Below are positions 1 through 8,042 of a stretch of 32,961 bases of DNA, piece after piece. Location of the stretch: positions 1-32,961 of the forward strand of contig CANHVX010000001.1 in NCBI GenBank assembly GCA_947464215.1. Direction: 5' to 3'. The translations under genes were made by a program, and so were the position numbers. Under the pieces are notes generated by a model. That model was not told where the DNA came from, did no database searches, and worked only from the letters and a program-made list of their open reading frames with translations. Positions within the stretch are counted from its first letter, which is position 1. The number at the start of each line of letters is the position of its first letter. This DNA is from Pseudomonadaceae bacterium. Lineage in GTDB: Bacteria; Pseudomonadota; Alphaproteobacteria; UBA2136; UBA6156.

Positions 1-66
1 CCAGACCAGCGGCGTGGCCGCGATGGCTTGGCGAACCAGGCCGAAGACGTCTTCGATGGTATACAT
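1..66 (-). CDS. 5' end of an unidentified gene (partial)
   Basis: On the minus strand an ATG at 66-64 follows a perfect AGGAGG Shine-Dalgarno (75-80, 8-base spacer). It opens 22 codons, beginning MYTIEDVFGL, that run off the left edge of the window without a stop. It is divergent from prfA. Too little is visible to assign a family. The strong ribosome binding site is the main argument that this is a real gene. Confidence 0.6.
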   Translation of the reverse strand, partial: MYTIEDVFGLVRQAIAATPLVW

Positions 67-262
67 GGCAAAGCCCTCCTAGGGCGTGTTTGAAGGGGCC
101 ATTCGTGGAATGCAGCCCCGCAATGCCGCGTATGCGGCGGAATCTGGGGGATTTCCCCAGAGAAACGGAAGGCGAGATGTGCCTTGCCGGGCGGTATGGG
201 GCTGGAGGAGGCGCTGTGCAAGCCCCTTCCCTTGGCGGGGTGGGCTGTGGTATGGGGTTTTT

Positions 263-1369
263 ATGGCTTATGACATCGATTTACGCGGGCAAGGTGAACG
301 TATTGTGGCGCGTTTTGCGCAGGTTGAGCGCGATTTACAGGACCCAGCCACCCATACGGACATTGCCCGGATGACCGCTTTGAACCGCGAATACGCCGAA
401 TTACGCGATGTTGTGGCGGATTTTCAGAAATATTTCAAGATTTTAGACGACAAAGATGGCGCCGCCAGTATGTTGGCCGACCCCGCCGGTGACCGCGAGC
501 TGAAAGCCCTTGCCCAGCTGGAATATGACGAGCTTCTGCCCCAAGTGGCGCCGATGGAAGAGCTACTCAAGCGCCACCTTCTGCCCAAAGACGAAGATGA
601 CGCCCGCAACGTGATGTTGGAAATCCGCGCGGGAACGGGTGGGGAAGAAGCGGCCTTGTTTGCCGCTGACCTGTTCAAAATGTATTCGGCTTTGGCGGCT
701 GTGCAGGGCTGGAAAGTGGAAATACAAGATGCCGCACCGGCGGATATGGGCGGGTATCGAGAAATTATCACGCGGATTTCGGGGGCGCATGTGTTCCGCG
801 GGTTGAAATTTGAGGGGGGTGTGCACCGTGTGCAGCGCGTGCCCGCCACCGAAACCCAAGGCCGCGTGCACACCAGTGCTGCCACCGTAGCGGTTCTGCC
901 CGAAGCCGAAGAGGTGGATGTGAAGATTGAGGACAAAGACCTGCGCATTGATGTGTTCCGCAGCAGCGGGCCCGGCGGCCAGAGTGTGAACACGACGGAC
1001 AGTGCGGTGCGTATAACCCACCTGCCCACCGGCCTTGCGGTGGCCTGCCAAGACGAAAAAAGCCAGCTGAAAAACAAAGACAAGGCCATGAAGATTCTGC
1101 GCAGCCGCCTGCTGGCCCGCAAGCGCGAAGAACAAGCCGCCGCCCAAGGTGCCGCCCGCAAAAGCATGGTGGGCAGTGGTGACCGCAGCGAGAAAATACG
1201 CACCTATAACTACCCCCAGAACCGCGTAACCGACCACCGCATTGAACTGACCGTGCACAACTTGCCCGACGTGATGCTGGGTGGCAAAAACTTGCAGGAA
1301 CTGATTGCAGCTTTGCATCGTGCCGATGAAGCCGAACGCTTGACGGCGCTGGCGGAGCAACCGGTTTAG
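263..1369 (+). CDS. prfA: Peptide chain release factor 1 (RF1)
   Basis: RF1 recognises UAA and UAG in the ribosomal A site and triggers release of the finished peptide. The 368-residue product matches the family length. The PAT codon-recognition tripeptide is at residues 194-196 and the catalytic GGQ at 238-240, inside the usual SSGPGGQ-VNTTDSA context. The frame stays open upstream to base 86, but that stretch (PRNAAYAAE..., Arg/Trp-rich) does not resemble RF1. The ATG at 263 gives the family's normal N-terminus, although its ribosome binding site is poor (GGGG 5 bases upstream). prmC, which methylates the GGQ glutamine of RF1, follows 15 bases downstream, the classic pairing. Confidence 0.97.
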   Translation: MAYDIDLRGQGERIVARFAQVERDLQDPATHTDIARMTALNREYAELRDVVADFQKYFKILDDKDGAASMLADPAGDRELKALAQLEYDELLPQVAPMEELLKRHLLPKDEDDARNVMLEIRAGTGGEEAALFAADLFKMYSALAAVQGWKVEIQDAAPADMGGYREIITRISGAHVFRGLKFEGGVHRVQRVPATETQGRVHTSAATVAVLPEAEEVDVKIEDKDLRIDVFRSSGPGGQSVNTTDSAVRITHLPTGLAVACQDEKSQLKNKDKAMKILRSRLLARKREEQAAAQGAARKSMVGSGDRSEKIRTYNYPQNRVTDHRIELTVHNLPDVMLGGKNLQELIAALHRADEAERLTALAEQPV

Positions 1370-1384
1370 GAAGGGGCCTTAGCC

Positions 1385-2236
1385 ATGCCAACCTTGCGCG
1401 ACGCGTGGCAAAAGGTGCAAAAAAGCCTGGAGAACGCCCCCTTTCTGGTGGCCCCACGCGAAGGACAAGCGATGGTGACCCACCTGTGCGGCCTGGCCCC
1501 GCGCGACCTGCTGGCCCGCGCCCATACCCCCTTCCCCGAGGAATTGGCTTACCATTTGGACCGCCTGCTAGCCCGCCGCATGACCGGCGAACCCCTGGCC
1601 TATGTGCTGGGCCATACACCCTTCCGCACCCACGACTGGCAGGTTGTGGCCCCCTCTGGCCGCGTGCTTATCCCCCGCCCAGACACGGAGATTTTAATTG
1701 CCGAAGCCCTGCTGGTGATGCCCCGCGCAGGCGGGCGCGTGGCCGACATTGGTGTGGGCAGCGGGTGCGTGCTGGGCTCGGTTCTGGATGAGGCCCCCAC
1801 GGCGCGTGGCGTGGGCACGGATATTTCGGCGGTGGCGCTGGCTTTGGCCGCGCACAACCTCAGCCGCTTAGGCCTGGCCCACCGCACCCAGCTGGTTGCC
1901 ACCCCCTTTTTGGACGGCGTGGACGGGCCCTTTGATGTGATTGTGAGCAACCCGCCTTACCTTTCTGACGCCGACTACGACGCGCTGGAGCCCCAAGTGC
2001 GCGATTGGGAGCCCCGCGATGCCCTGGTGGGCGGCCCCACCGGCACCGAGCCCTACCCCCTTCTGGCCGCCCAAGCCCACGCCAAGCTGCAGCCCGGCGG
2101 GTGGCTGCTGGTGGAAATTGGCGCCACCCAAGCCGTGGCGGTGGAAGGGATTCTACGTGGTGCGGGGTTTGCGGCTGTAGCCACCCGGCCCGACCTGGCG
2201 GGGCGGCCTCGCGTGGTTAAAGGCCAAAAAATCTAA
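1385..2236 (+). CDS. prmC: Release factor glutamine methyltransferase PrmC/HemK
   Basis: This S-adenosylmethionine-dependent enzyme N5-methylates the glutamine of the GGQ motif in release factors. The 283-residue protein has an N-terminal helical substrate-binding region. It then has the family signature IPRPDTE (96-102), the SAM-binding motif DIGVGSG (121-127) and the catalytic NPPY (189-192). The ATG at 1385 lies 15 bases after the prfA stop with GGAAGGGG upstream, so the two genes form one operon. Two lipoprotein genes follow on the same strand. Confidence 0.96.
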   Translation: MPTLRDAWQKVQKSLENAPFLVAPREGQAMVTHLCGLAPRDLLARAHTPFPEELAYHLDRLLARRMTGEPLAYVLGHTPFRTHDWQVVAPSGRVLIPRPDTEILIAEALLVMPRAGGRVADIGVGSGCVLGSVLDEAPTARGVGTDISAVALALAAHNLSRLGLAHRTQLVATPFLDGVDGPFDVIVSNPPYLSDADYDALEPQVRDWEPRDALVGGPTGTEPYPLLAAQAHAKLQPGGWLLVEIGATQAVAVEGILRGAGFAAVATRPDLAGRPRVVKGQKI

Positions 2237-2254
2237 AGTTGCCCAATGTGTTGG

Positions 2255-2278
2255 CGCTGCCGCTTGCCAGCGGCAGCG
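2255..2278. repeat. 9-bp inverted repeat between prmC and the lipoprotein genes
   Basis: The stem CGCTGCCGC (2255-2263) pairs perfectly with GCGGCAGCG (2270-2278) around a 6-base loop. No T-tract follows, so this is not a classical intrinsic terminator. It sits 18 bases after the prmC stop and 20 bases before the lipoprotein ATG, where a processing or attenuating hairpin could act. Confidence 0.5.
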
Positions 2279-2298
2279 GTTGCACGCACGCTGCCCCC

Positions 2299-2901
2299 AT
2301 GCGCTATGCCCCTATGATTGCCCTGCTGCTGAGTGCCTGCGCGGCCCAACCCACCGTGGGGCCGTGGATCTATGACTTTACCCTGGTGCGCGTGCGCGAC
2401 ATGCGCCCCGACGACGATGCCAAACTGATGGCCGCCGAGCCCTTCAGCGCCGCCAAATTTGGCGCCGCGTGGAAACAGGTTGTGCAAACCAACATTTTTA
2501 GCGTGCAGCCCGCCAAGCTTTATCTGGGCCTGGCCAAATATGAGACCACCCGCAGCGGCAACAGCTTTGCCATGAGCATGGAAACACGCCTTTACGGCAC
2601 CACCGCCGACGGCCTGACCATTGCCGCAACCCCCGCCCGCTGCATGGTTTATGACCGCAGCACCAGCACCACCGGCCTGGGCGCCCTGAAAGACAACCTG
2701 GTGGCCGATGTGACACGAGAACCACACAGCCCCGCAGGTTCGGCGCTTTCGGGCCCGCCAACCTTGACGGCAAGCGGCCGTGACGCCACCATCTGGAATA
2801 GTTTATGGATACGCTGCGTCGCCCAAATTGCCGAAACCTACGGAAACGCCATGTTGGCGGGGCCGGACAAAACGCAGCCCTCAACACCCGCTTCGCCCTA
2901 A
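2299..2901 (+). CDS. Putative lipoprotein, first of a tandem pair
   Basis: I do not recognise the family. From the ATG at 2299 the 200-residue product begins MRYAPMIALLLSAC, a very short lipoprotein signal with lipobox LSAC, so it should be lipidated and envelope-anchored. The frame is open from a TTG at 2239, but that extension would bury the signal peptide and cross the 2255-2278 hairpin, so I chose the ATG. The mature part alternates short beta-type segments (YDFTLVRVRDMR; KLYLGLAKYE; FAMSMETRLYG). One cysteine (CMVYD) lies mid-protein and another (RCVAQI) near the C-terminus. The tail is Pro/Thr-rich. The next lipoprotein gene starts 2 bases after this stop, so the pair is probably translationally coupled. 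Confidence 0.75.
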   Translation: MRYAPMIALLLSACAAQPTVGPWIYDFTLVRVRDMRPDDDAKLMAAEPFSAAKFGAAWKQVVQTNIFSVQPAKLYLGLAKYETTRSGNSFAMSMETRLYGTTADGLTIAATPARCMVYDRSTSTTGLGALKDNLVADVTREPHSPAGSALSGPPTLTASGRDATIWNSLWIRCVAQIAETYGNAMLAGPDKTQPSTPASP

Positions 2902-2903
2902 CC

Positions 2904-3809
2904 ATGCGCGCCCTTGCCCCCGCACTTGTGGCCAGCCTGCTGGCCAGCTGCTCGATGCTGCCGGGCACGGGCTCGTTCTCGAAAATTGATTCTTCCAGCC
3001 GCGCGTTTACCCCCATTTATGAAGGCGGGCCGTGGGGCATGGTTGAGCCCCGGCAACAGGAAATTCTGCTCGCCAAAAGTGACTTTAGCGTGGAAATTGT
3101 GCGCTTCACCGATGCCCGCCGCGCCCGCAGCACCGAAACCGCGCCCCCCGAAGCCCTGTTTTACCAATATGAGCCCGACACCATTTTGGGCGGCGTAAGC
3201 ACCCGTGTGCCCGCGCTGTTTGATAAATACTTAGCCTACCGCCCCCAGCACGCCAAGCACTACAAAGTGGAGCTTGACCTGACCAACGTGCGCATGAACA
3301 TTAAGCGTGGCACCTTTATGAGTGGCAGCGGCGGCCGCTATAGCATTGAGCTTGGCGTTGTTGCCACCGCCCGCAGGCCCGACAGCAGCGTGATTTTACG
3401 CCGCGCCTACCGCTTTGCCGACACCCTGCCCCGCCACGTTTATGTGGGCCGCAGCCCCTCGACCGAGATGGACCGCGCCCAGATGAATGCGCTGGCGGAA
3501 AGTGCTATCCGCTTTATTTCGATGAACATCGGGTGGGATATCCGCCAGACTGACGCCCGCCGTTGGGACGTGGAAACCCCACCGCCCGGCAGCACCTTCC
3601 AAGCCACGCCCAAGCGCCGCCTTGAGCGCGCCGCTGGCAGCACCCATTCGTATGGGCCTGAGTTGATTCAGGAGCCTCTTTCTTTACCCGGTAACACCTC
3701 GGCCACCACACGCGTGGACGGTGACACGTTGCCGCCGCCCGCGCCTTATGCCCCTGATTCGGCCCCGGTGGATGATGCGCCGCTGTCGTCTCTCGACGAC
3801 CGCAGTTAA
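2904..3809 (+). CDS. Putative lipoprotein, second of a tandem pair
   Basis: The 301-residue product starts MRALAPALVASLLASC, a lipoprotein signal with lipobox LASC. I do not recognise the family with confidence. The body has an EIVRFTDAR segment, then KYLAYRPQHAKHYKVELDL and a GRYSIELGVVATAR strand pattern. This order resembles the preceding lipoprotein (VRVRDMR, KLYLGL, SFAMSME) and loosely recalls small envelope lipoproteins such as YajG. The last ~90 residues are Pro/Ser/Asp-rich and probably disordered. The ATG at 2904 is chosen because the upstream in-frame start at 2805 lies deep inside the previous gene and would hide the signal. It is the last plus-strand gene before a convergent minus-strand run; I see no clear hairpin terminator in 3810-3860. 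Confidence 0.75.
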   Translation: MRALAPALVASLLASCSMLPGTGSFSKIDSSSRAFTPIYEGGPWGMVEPRQQEILLAKSDFSVEIVRFTDARRARSTETAPPEALFYQYEPDTILGGVSTRVPALFDKYLAYRPQHAKHYKVELDLTNVRMNIKRGTFMSGSGGRYSIELGVVATARRPDSSVILRRAYRFADTLPRHVYVGRSPSTEMDRAQMNALAESAIRFISMNIGWDIRQTDARRWDVETPPPGSTFQATPKRRLERAAGSTHSYGPELIQEPLSLPGNTSATTRVDGDTLPPPAPYAPDSAPVDDAPLSSLDDRS

Positions 3810-3860
3810 GTTCGCCCGTTAAGTTTTTTTCCTCTTGCGTTTGGTGTGTCTTCTTCGGCG

Positions 3861-5078
3861 CTAGGATGTGCCTTTGAGGCTATAGGTAAGGCCGGCCATC
3901 ACCGCGTAACCGACCACTGTGGCGCAGGCCGCGCCCATAGCCCCCCACGGCCCCACCCACGCCCATGACGCCACCGCCGCCACCGCGCACCCCACCACCG
4001 GCGGCACCACCACCGCCACCCGTTGATGCGCCGCCACCAAGCGGCTCTGCCAGGCCTGGTGCATCCCTGCCAGCACCACCGCCGCCATAAGCATCTGAAA
4101 CGGCACCACCGCCGAGGCAAACGCCTTGCCGAACATGAGAGGAATAATCCAGGGCGCCACCACAACGCCCCCGATGGCCACGGCGAGCATCGCCCCGACC
4201 AGCGCCAGTGTGGCCTGCCGACGCCCCGCCGGGCCCGACTGGGTGCGCGTAAAATGCGTGATAAGCACCGCCCCCGCCAGGCCAGGGATGATAAGTGCTG
4301 TTTCCATAAGAGTGCTGGCAACGCTGTAGTGCCCCGTTGCCGCCAGCTGGCCGCTGCTGCCCAATGCCAAAATGGCCATCTTGGGCAGTGCGAACACGGC
4401 CAGCATAGCCAGCCACGTGGCCCCCAAAAAACCCGCCAGCTCTTGCGCCAACCGCTGACTGACCCGCCAGCCGCTAAGTGGAAGCCTAAGCAGCCAGACG
4501 GTGAGCGCGGTTGCCCCCAGAATGGCGAGCGCATTCACCCACACCACGGCGTTCACCGTGAGCGCGCCCACCCCGATAAGCCCCACCGTGCCGCCCAATA
4601 ACAGCACCCGCTGCGCCATAATGCTGGCCATATTGGGTGCCCAGCCCCCCCGCGTATGCAGCAACGCGCTGGCCCCCGCTGCCAACGCCGCCGCCGGCAC
4701 CACCAGATAGGCCACCAGCTGCAACGATTGCGTGTGCTGGCCCAAGGTGGATTCGAGCAGGCCGTAGGCCATAAGCGGCGTGGCCAGCAGCGTGCCAACA
4801 CAGGCCAAGGCCACCATGGTGCCCAGCAGCACCGGCCACTCGGCCACGCCGTGGCGCGCCGCCAGCTGCCGCGCCGCGTGATAGGTGACCACCGTGGCCA
4901 CCTGCGCCGCCAAGCCTTGCAAGGTAAACACCCACGCGTATATCCCCCGCGCTTCTTCGCCCAGCGCACGCGTGATGAGCACCGTGGACACAAGCCCAAT
5001 GGCCAAAGCACCGACATTGCCGGTGACCAGCTGGCCCGTCTCGCGCGCCAGGCGGAGCACCGTGGGCGGTATGCGCAT
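3861..5078 (-). CDS. Polysaccharide/lipid flippase-like multi-pass membrane protein
   Basis: The 405-residue, very hydrophobic protein has about a dozen predicted membrane segments. The N-terminus TGNVGALAIGLVSTVLITRALGEEARGIYAW is typical of Wzx/O-antigen flippase-type transporters in the MATE/MurJ superfamily, with the conserved 'RxLGxxxxGxYxxV' pattern at the end of the first helix. Such proteins flip undecaprenyl-linked sugars across the inner membrane; the substrate cannot be read here. The gene starts 3 bases after the stop of the DUF268-type gene, so the two are probably one transcript. No glycosyltransferases are nearby in the window, unlike most wzx loci. The C-terminus is short (GLTYSLKGTS). 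Confidence 0.8.
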   Translation of the reverse strand: MRIPPTVLRLARETGQLVTGNVGALAIGLVSTVLITRALGEEARGIYAWVFTLQGLAAQVATVVTYHAARQLAARHGVAEWPVLLGTMVALACVGTLLATPLMAYGLLESTLGQHTQSLQLVAYLVVPAAALAAGASALLHTRGGWAPNMASIMAQRVLLLGGTVGLIGVGALTVNAVVWVNALAILGATALTVWLLRLPLSGWRVSQRLAQELAGFLGATWLAMLAVFALPKMAILALGSSGQLAATGHYSVASTLMETALIIPGLAGAVLITHFTRTQSGPAGRRQATLALVGAMLAVAIGGVVVAPWIIPLMFGKAFASAVVPFQMLMAAVVLAGMHQAWQSRLVAAHQRVAVVVPPVVGCAVAAVASWAWVGPWGAMGAACATVVGYAVMAGLTYSLKGTS

Positions 5079-5081
5079 GGG

Positions 5082-5885
5082 TTAGGCCTTGGCCTTCCGC
5101 GCGATAATGAGTGCGCAGCTAAAGGTGAAGGTTTGTGATTCTTCGACAAATTCGGGGGTTAGCTCTTGCGTGGGGACTAAATGGCCTTGGTCGTTCACGT
5201 AGCCAAAATGCGTGATGGTGAAGCCGTTGCGGGCGAGCATATCGTGCAGGCGCGGCAGGCCATAGACCCGCTGGGCATTGAATTCAATACGTTCGCGCCC
5301 CATGGGAGTGGCCAGATACAACTGCCCGCCCGGCGCCGTAAGGGCGGCCAGTGTGGCCAATGCTTTTTCATCGCCGGCGGGGTCGAGCGGGTCTCCGTAG
5401 CGGCCCAGGCCCATGTGCTCGAGCGTGTGGAGGCAGGAGACACTGGGAAATTGCCCCAGTTTTTCGGCGGTGGCCTGCTCCATGAGGTTCACCTGCACAA
5501 AGCGGATGTTGGGGTGCTGGCTTTCCACCGGGCGGATATCGCCCACCAGCACAGGCATGGTGGTTGCCACATGCGCCACGAAGCCATCGATACGGCTGCC
5601 GACATCGAGGTGGGCCTTCGGTGCGGCCTTGACCACCTGCTGCGCCATGACCAAATCCATATGAAAATAATGCCCGCTCATCACGCCGGCGCTCTCGGTG
5701 CGGTCGGTCATCACCGGCCACCAGCGCCCAAACACCCACCCCCCTGGATTGTGCCGCCACTGCCGCCGAAAGGCCATGATTTCGAGCGCATAGCGGGGCA
5801 TCCCGGCTAGTTGGCGGATGGCCTTGAGGCCATCGACCCCGAAGGTTTGCAGCGTGGTGTTGACCGTTTGGAGGAGCTGTTTCAT
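5082..5885 (-). CDS. DUF268-type protein (methyltransferase-like fold)
   Basis: The 267-residue protein carries the sequence block that I associate with the DUF268 family. YFHMDLVMAQQVV (73-85) is followed by HLDVGSRIDGFVAHV (92-106), GDIRPVE, then SCLHTLEHMGLGRYGDP. The last two resemble SAM-methyltransferase motifs (glycine-rich loop, acidic residue, 'LEH'). Family members are often found in surface-polysaccharide gene clusters, which fits the adjacent flippase. The activity is unproven. The frame also has a GTG three codons upstream (5894); the ATG at 5885 is preferred because AGGGTG lies about 6 bases upstream. The 72-base gap before it contains the palindrome CCCAGCTGGG and no clear terminator. 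Confidence 0.75.
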   Translation of the reverse strand: MKQLLQTVNTTLQTFGVDGLKAIRQLAGMPRYALEIMAFRRQWRHNPGGWVFGRWWPVMTDRTESAGVMSGHYFHMDLVMAQQVVKAAPKAHLDVGSRIDGFVAHVATTMPVLVGDIRPVESQHPNIRFVQVNLMEQATAEKLGQFPSVSCLHTLEHMGLGRYGDPLDPAGDEKALATLAALTAPGGQLYLATPMGRERIEFNAQRVYGLPRLHDMLARNGFTITHFGYVNDQGHLVPTQELTPEFVEESQTFTFSCALIIARKAKA

Positions 5886-5957
5886 GCCCCGCACCCTAAC
5901 CCAGCTGGGCCTTTTGAGCCATGCGTGTGGCTAGAAAATTGGCAGTATCGCCGCCCT

Positions 5958-6527
5958 TTACAGGGTGAGGCCTTGGCGCTCGGCGTAGTCGACCAGGATA
6001 CGGAACGCCACGTTGATGCGTTTGATGTGCTCGGGCGCATCGGGCGACTTGTTAACATCGGGGTGGTGCTGCTTGACCAGCCCCAGATAACGCTTTTTGA
6101 GCACGGCTTCGGCCAGCGGCTGCTCGATGGCGAAAATTGCGCAGGCTTCCTTCACATCGGCGGGCAAATGCCGCGTGCTGGGCAGGCTTTCGCCGTTGCG
6201 CTCGCGCGCGACACGGTTGGTGAAAAAGCCATACAAATCATCCGCCGTTTCAAACGGGTTACGGCCCCCCTTGCCCACCGTGCTGCCCCCTTGCCCGTGC
6301 AGCCCCATGTTCCAGCCCGGCCTTTGCCACTGCGCCGTGCCATCTTGCATTTTATACAATTCTTCCATGGAGAAGCCATCGAGGCCATTCCACCGCTTGT
6401 TGAATTCCTTGATGTGTGCCCCGCAAAAAAACTGGCGCTGGGAGAGATCTCGGGGGTTTTTGGGTGCTGAAAAAGTGCCCTCTTCGGAGCAGTTAGGCCA
6501 TGCGCAGCGTGTTTTAAAGGCATCCAT
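5958..6527 (-). CDS. J-domain protein with N-terminal Cys/His cluster
   Basis: The 189-residue protein has a C-terminal J domain (about 124-187) with the HPD tripeptide at 155-157, which stimulates DnaK-type Hsp70 ATPase. It lacks the G/F-rich region and the zinc repeats of true DnaJ. The N-terminus carries a possible metal site, C8-x4-C13 ... C35-x2-H38, followed by EFNKRWNG and WQRPGW. This layout is typical of a small J-protein family common in alphaproteobacteria. The ATG lies 4 bases after the prepilin-peptidase stop, so it is probably co-translated with the pilus-like operon. This suggests, but does not prove, a role in assembling that machine. The client is unknown. Confidence 0.85.
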   Translation of the reverse strand: MDAFKTRCAWPNCSEEGTFSAPKNPRDLSQRQFFCGAHIKEFNKRWNGLDGFSMEELYKMQDGTAQWQRPGWNMGLHGQGGSTVGKGGRNPFETADDLYGFFTNRVARERNGESLPSTRHLPADVKEACAIFAIEQPLAEAVLKKRYLGLVKQHHPDVNKSPDAPEHIKRINVAFRILVDYAERQGLTL

Positions 6528-6531
6528 ACCG

Positions 6532-7098
6532 CTAGGTTATGGCGAGCTCCAGCCATTCTGGCAAGTGGGGACAGCACAAAACAACCACCCACCCCACAAT
6601 AAGCGGCACCCCCAACGGGACCATCGCCTGCGGGCGGGCAAACGCCACCGGCAGCCACAGCAGCACCCCCACCGCCACCGCCACGCACGCCCCCACCGGC
6701 CCCAAAAAGGCGACCATGGCCGCCCCTAGGGCCCAATCGCCGCCGCCAACCCCCCGCCCCGGCCACAGCCACCGCGCCAGCCACGCCACCCCCGCCAACG
6801 CCGCCCATATGCCCACAATAACCAGCACCGTGCCCTGCATGAGCCCATGGACCAGGCCCATGGCCATAAGCGGCCAAGTATAGACATTGGGCAGCACGAA
6901 CATGGTGAGATCGACCGCGGCCATACGCGCAAACACGAGCCCCATAAGCACCCCCGCCAGCCCCCACTGCGGCCACAACACCACCGCAAACACCAGCCAA
7001 AACCCAGCCGTAAGCCGCCCCGCATGCCGCAATGCCACAGTGCCGGGCAAGGCATCTTCCGCCACCCCGGTGGCCTTCTCCCACACCGGCAATGCCAC
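6532..7098 (-). CDS. Type IV prepilin peptidase-like membrane aspartyl protease (A24 family)
   Basis: A polytopic protein of about 188 residues with the A24 aspartate motifs. The first is in AVDLTMFVLPN (Asp63, LPN 69-71) and the second in GGGDWAL (Asp121; the family pattern is GxGD). It would cleave leader peptides of pilin-like proteins at the inner-membrane cytoplasmic face. It is the short form (catalytic domain only, like CpaA/TadV), without the N-terminal methylase domain of PilD. The start is uncertain. I use GTG at 7098, 5 bases after the pilin-like gene's stop; a TTG at 7137 would overlap that gene by 34 bases and add a basic N-terminus. The motif residues are identical either way. 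Confidence 0.82.
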   Translation of the reverse strand: MALPVWEKATGVAEDALPGTVALRHAGRLTAGFWLVFAVVLWPQWGLAGVLMGLVFARMAAVDLTMFVLPNVYTWPLMAMGLVHGLMQGTVLVIVGIWAALAGVAWLARWLWPGRGVGGGDWALGAAMVAFLGPVGACVAVAVGVLLWLPVAFARPQAMVPLGVPLIVGWVVVLCCPHLPEWLELAIT

Positions 7099-7103
7099 CG
7101 GGC

Positions 7104-8042
7104 CTAACCCCCGCTTTCTTCGCGGCGGGACAAGCAATTCTCGCCGGCGCTGTAACAGAAACTGGCACTGAACGGCGGATCGGTGCGGTTGGTGATGTTG
7201 GTGTGCAGCATAAGCACCCGGCCCCAGGGATCTTGGGCGTAGCTGGCGGGCAGGCCGAGATCGATCATGAACTGTTGCATATCGTCGATATTTCCGCTGC
7301 TATACACGCGCTTGTTCAGCACCTTATCGGTGTAATAGACCACGCCGCTGGTGTCGTCGGAATCGGTTTTGGGATAAAAATTAAAGGCGGTGAAGCTTTT
7401 GCCCTCCATATCGGTGCACCAGCCCGGCGCCCCCTCGGCGTTGCACGTGCCCTGCGCTTCCAGGAAATTGGCCGACTCGGCCGACTCCAGCTTATCGATA
7501 ATCAGGCTGGCACGGCTTTGATACTCTTTCACCCGTTTCACCTCCGATTCACGCGAGGTGTATTTGGTGCCGATATCGTCCTTCTTCAGCTCCCACGCGC
7601 CAAACTCTTCCAGCCCGCCGAAGCCGGCGCTATCATCGACCGTATTCTTACCCCGGCTAAACACCGCCGCAAACTGCACCGTGACCGGCGTATCTTCCAC
7701 CCGCACCGGCGCCGACGCATGGAAATATTCCCATGGATTGCCCCAGGGATCCTTCCGCAACGAGGGATCGGTGAGAATATTCGCGCGGAAGAGATCTTCG
7801 AGGTTATCGGGCAGGCGATTGATGCCTACCGTTTCGTAATACTTGCCCAGCGCGGTGCTGATGATGAGGCTGTTGCGCTCGGCCTCATCGACCTTGGAGC
7901 TTTCGATCCGGCTCATGGCCTGCCAGCCCCCGATGCCCGCCAAAATCGCCATCACGATAAGCGCCACGCGGGCATCCATGCCGAACATGGCCCCGCGTTG
8001 CGTGCTGTTAACCCTACGTTTGGCGTTACTGGCTGCTGGCAT
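7104..8042 (-). CDS. Pilin-like/pseudopilin protein with GspG-type DPWG motifs
   Basis: The 312-residue protein has a basic N-terminus ending RGAMFG (16-21), a single hydrophobic helix MDARVALIVMAILAGIG (22-38) and a long amphipathic continuation, the architecture of a type IV pilin. KDPWGNPWEY (97-106) resembles the C-terminal motif of the type II secretion major pseudopilin GspG; a second DPWG is at 271-274. Two cysteine pairs (TC..WC and FC..NC) could form disulfides. If cleavage falls after Gly21, mature position 5 is Val, not the canonical Glu. The ATG at 8042 has an AAGGA site 8 bases upstream and overlaps the preceding gene by 17 bases, implying coupled translation. It is far longer than typical pilins (150-200 residues). 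Confidence 0.75.
   Translation of the reverse strand: MPAASNAKRRVNSTQRGAMFGMDARVALIVMAILAGIGGWQAMSRIESSKVDEAERNSLIISTALGKYYETVGINRLPDNLEDLFRANILTDPSLRKDPWGNPWEYFHASAPVRVEDTPVTVQFAAVFSRGKNTVDDSAGFGGLEEFGAWELKKDDIGTKYTSRESEVKRVKEYQSRASLIIDKLESAESANFLEAQGTCNAEGAPGWCTDMEGKSFTAFNFYPKTDSDDTSGVVYYTDKVLNKRVYSSGNIDDMQQFMIDLGLPASYAQDPWGRVLMLHTNITNRTDPPFSASFCYSAGENCLSRREESGG

Noticed and set aside
86..262. N-terminal extension of prfA (59 codons)
   Set aside because: Arg/Trp/Gly-rich translation unlike RF1; the ATG at 263 gives the standard length. Two small hairpins (125-138, 143-161) suggest an untranslated leader.
3810..3860. T-run between convergent lipoprotein and flippase genes as a terminator
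   Set aside because: A seven-T run is present but no stem of useful length precedes it; only a direct repeat GTTAAGTT is seen.
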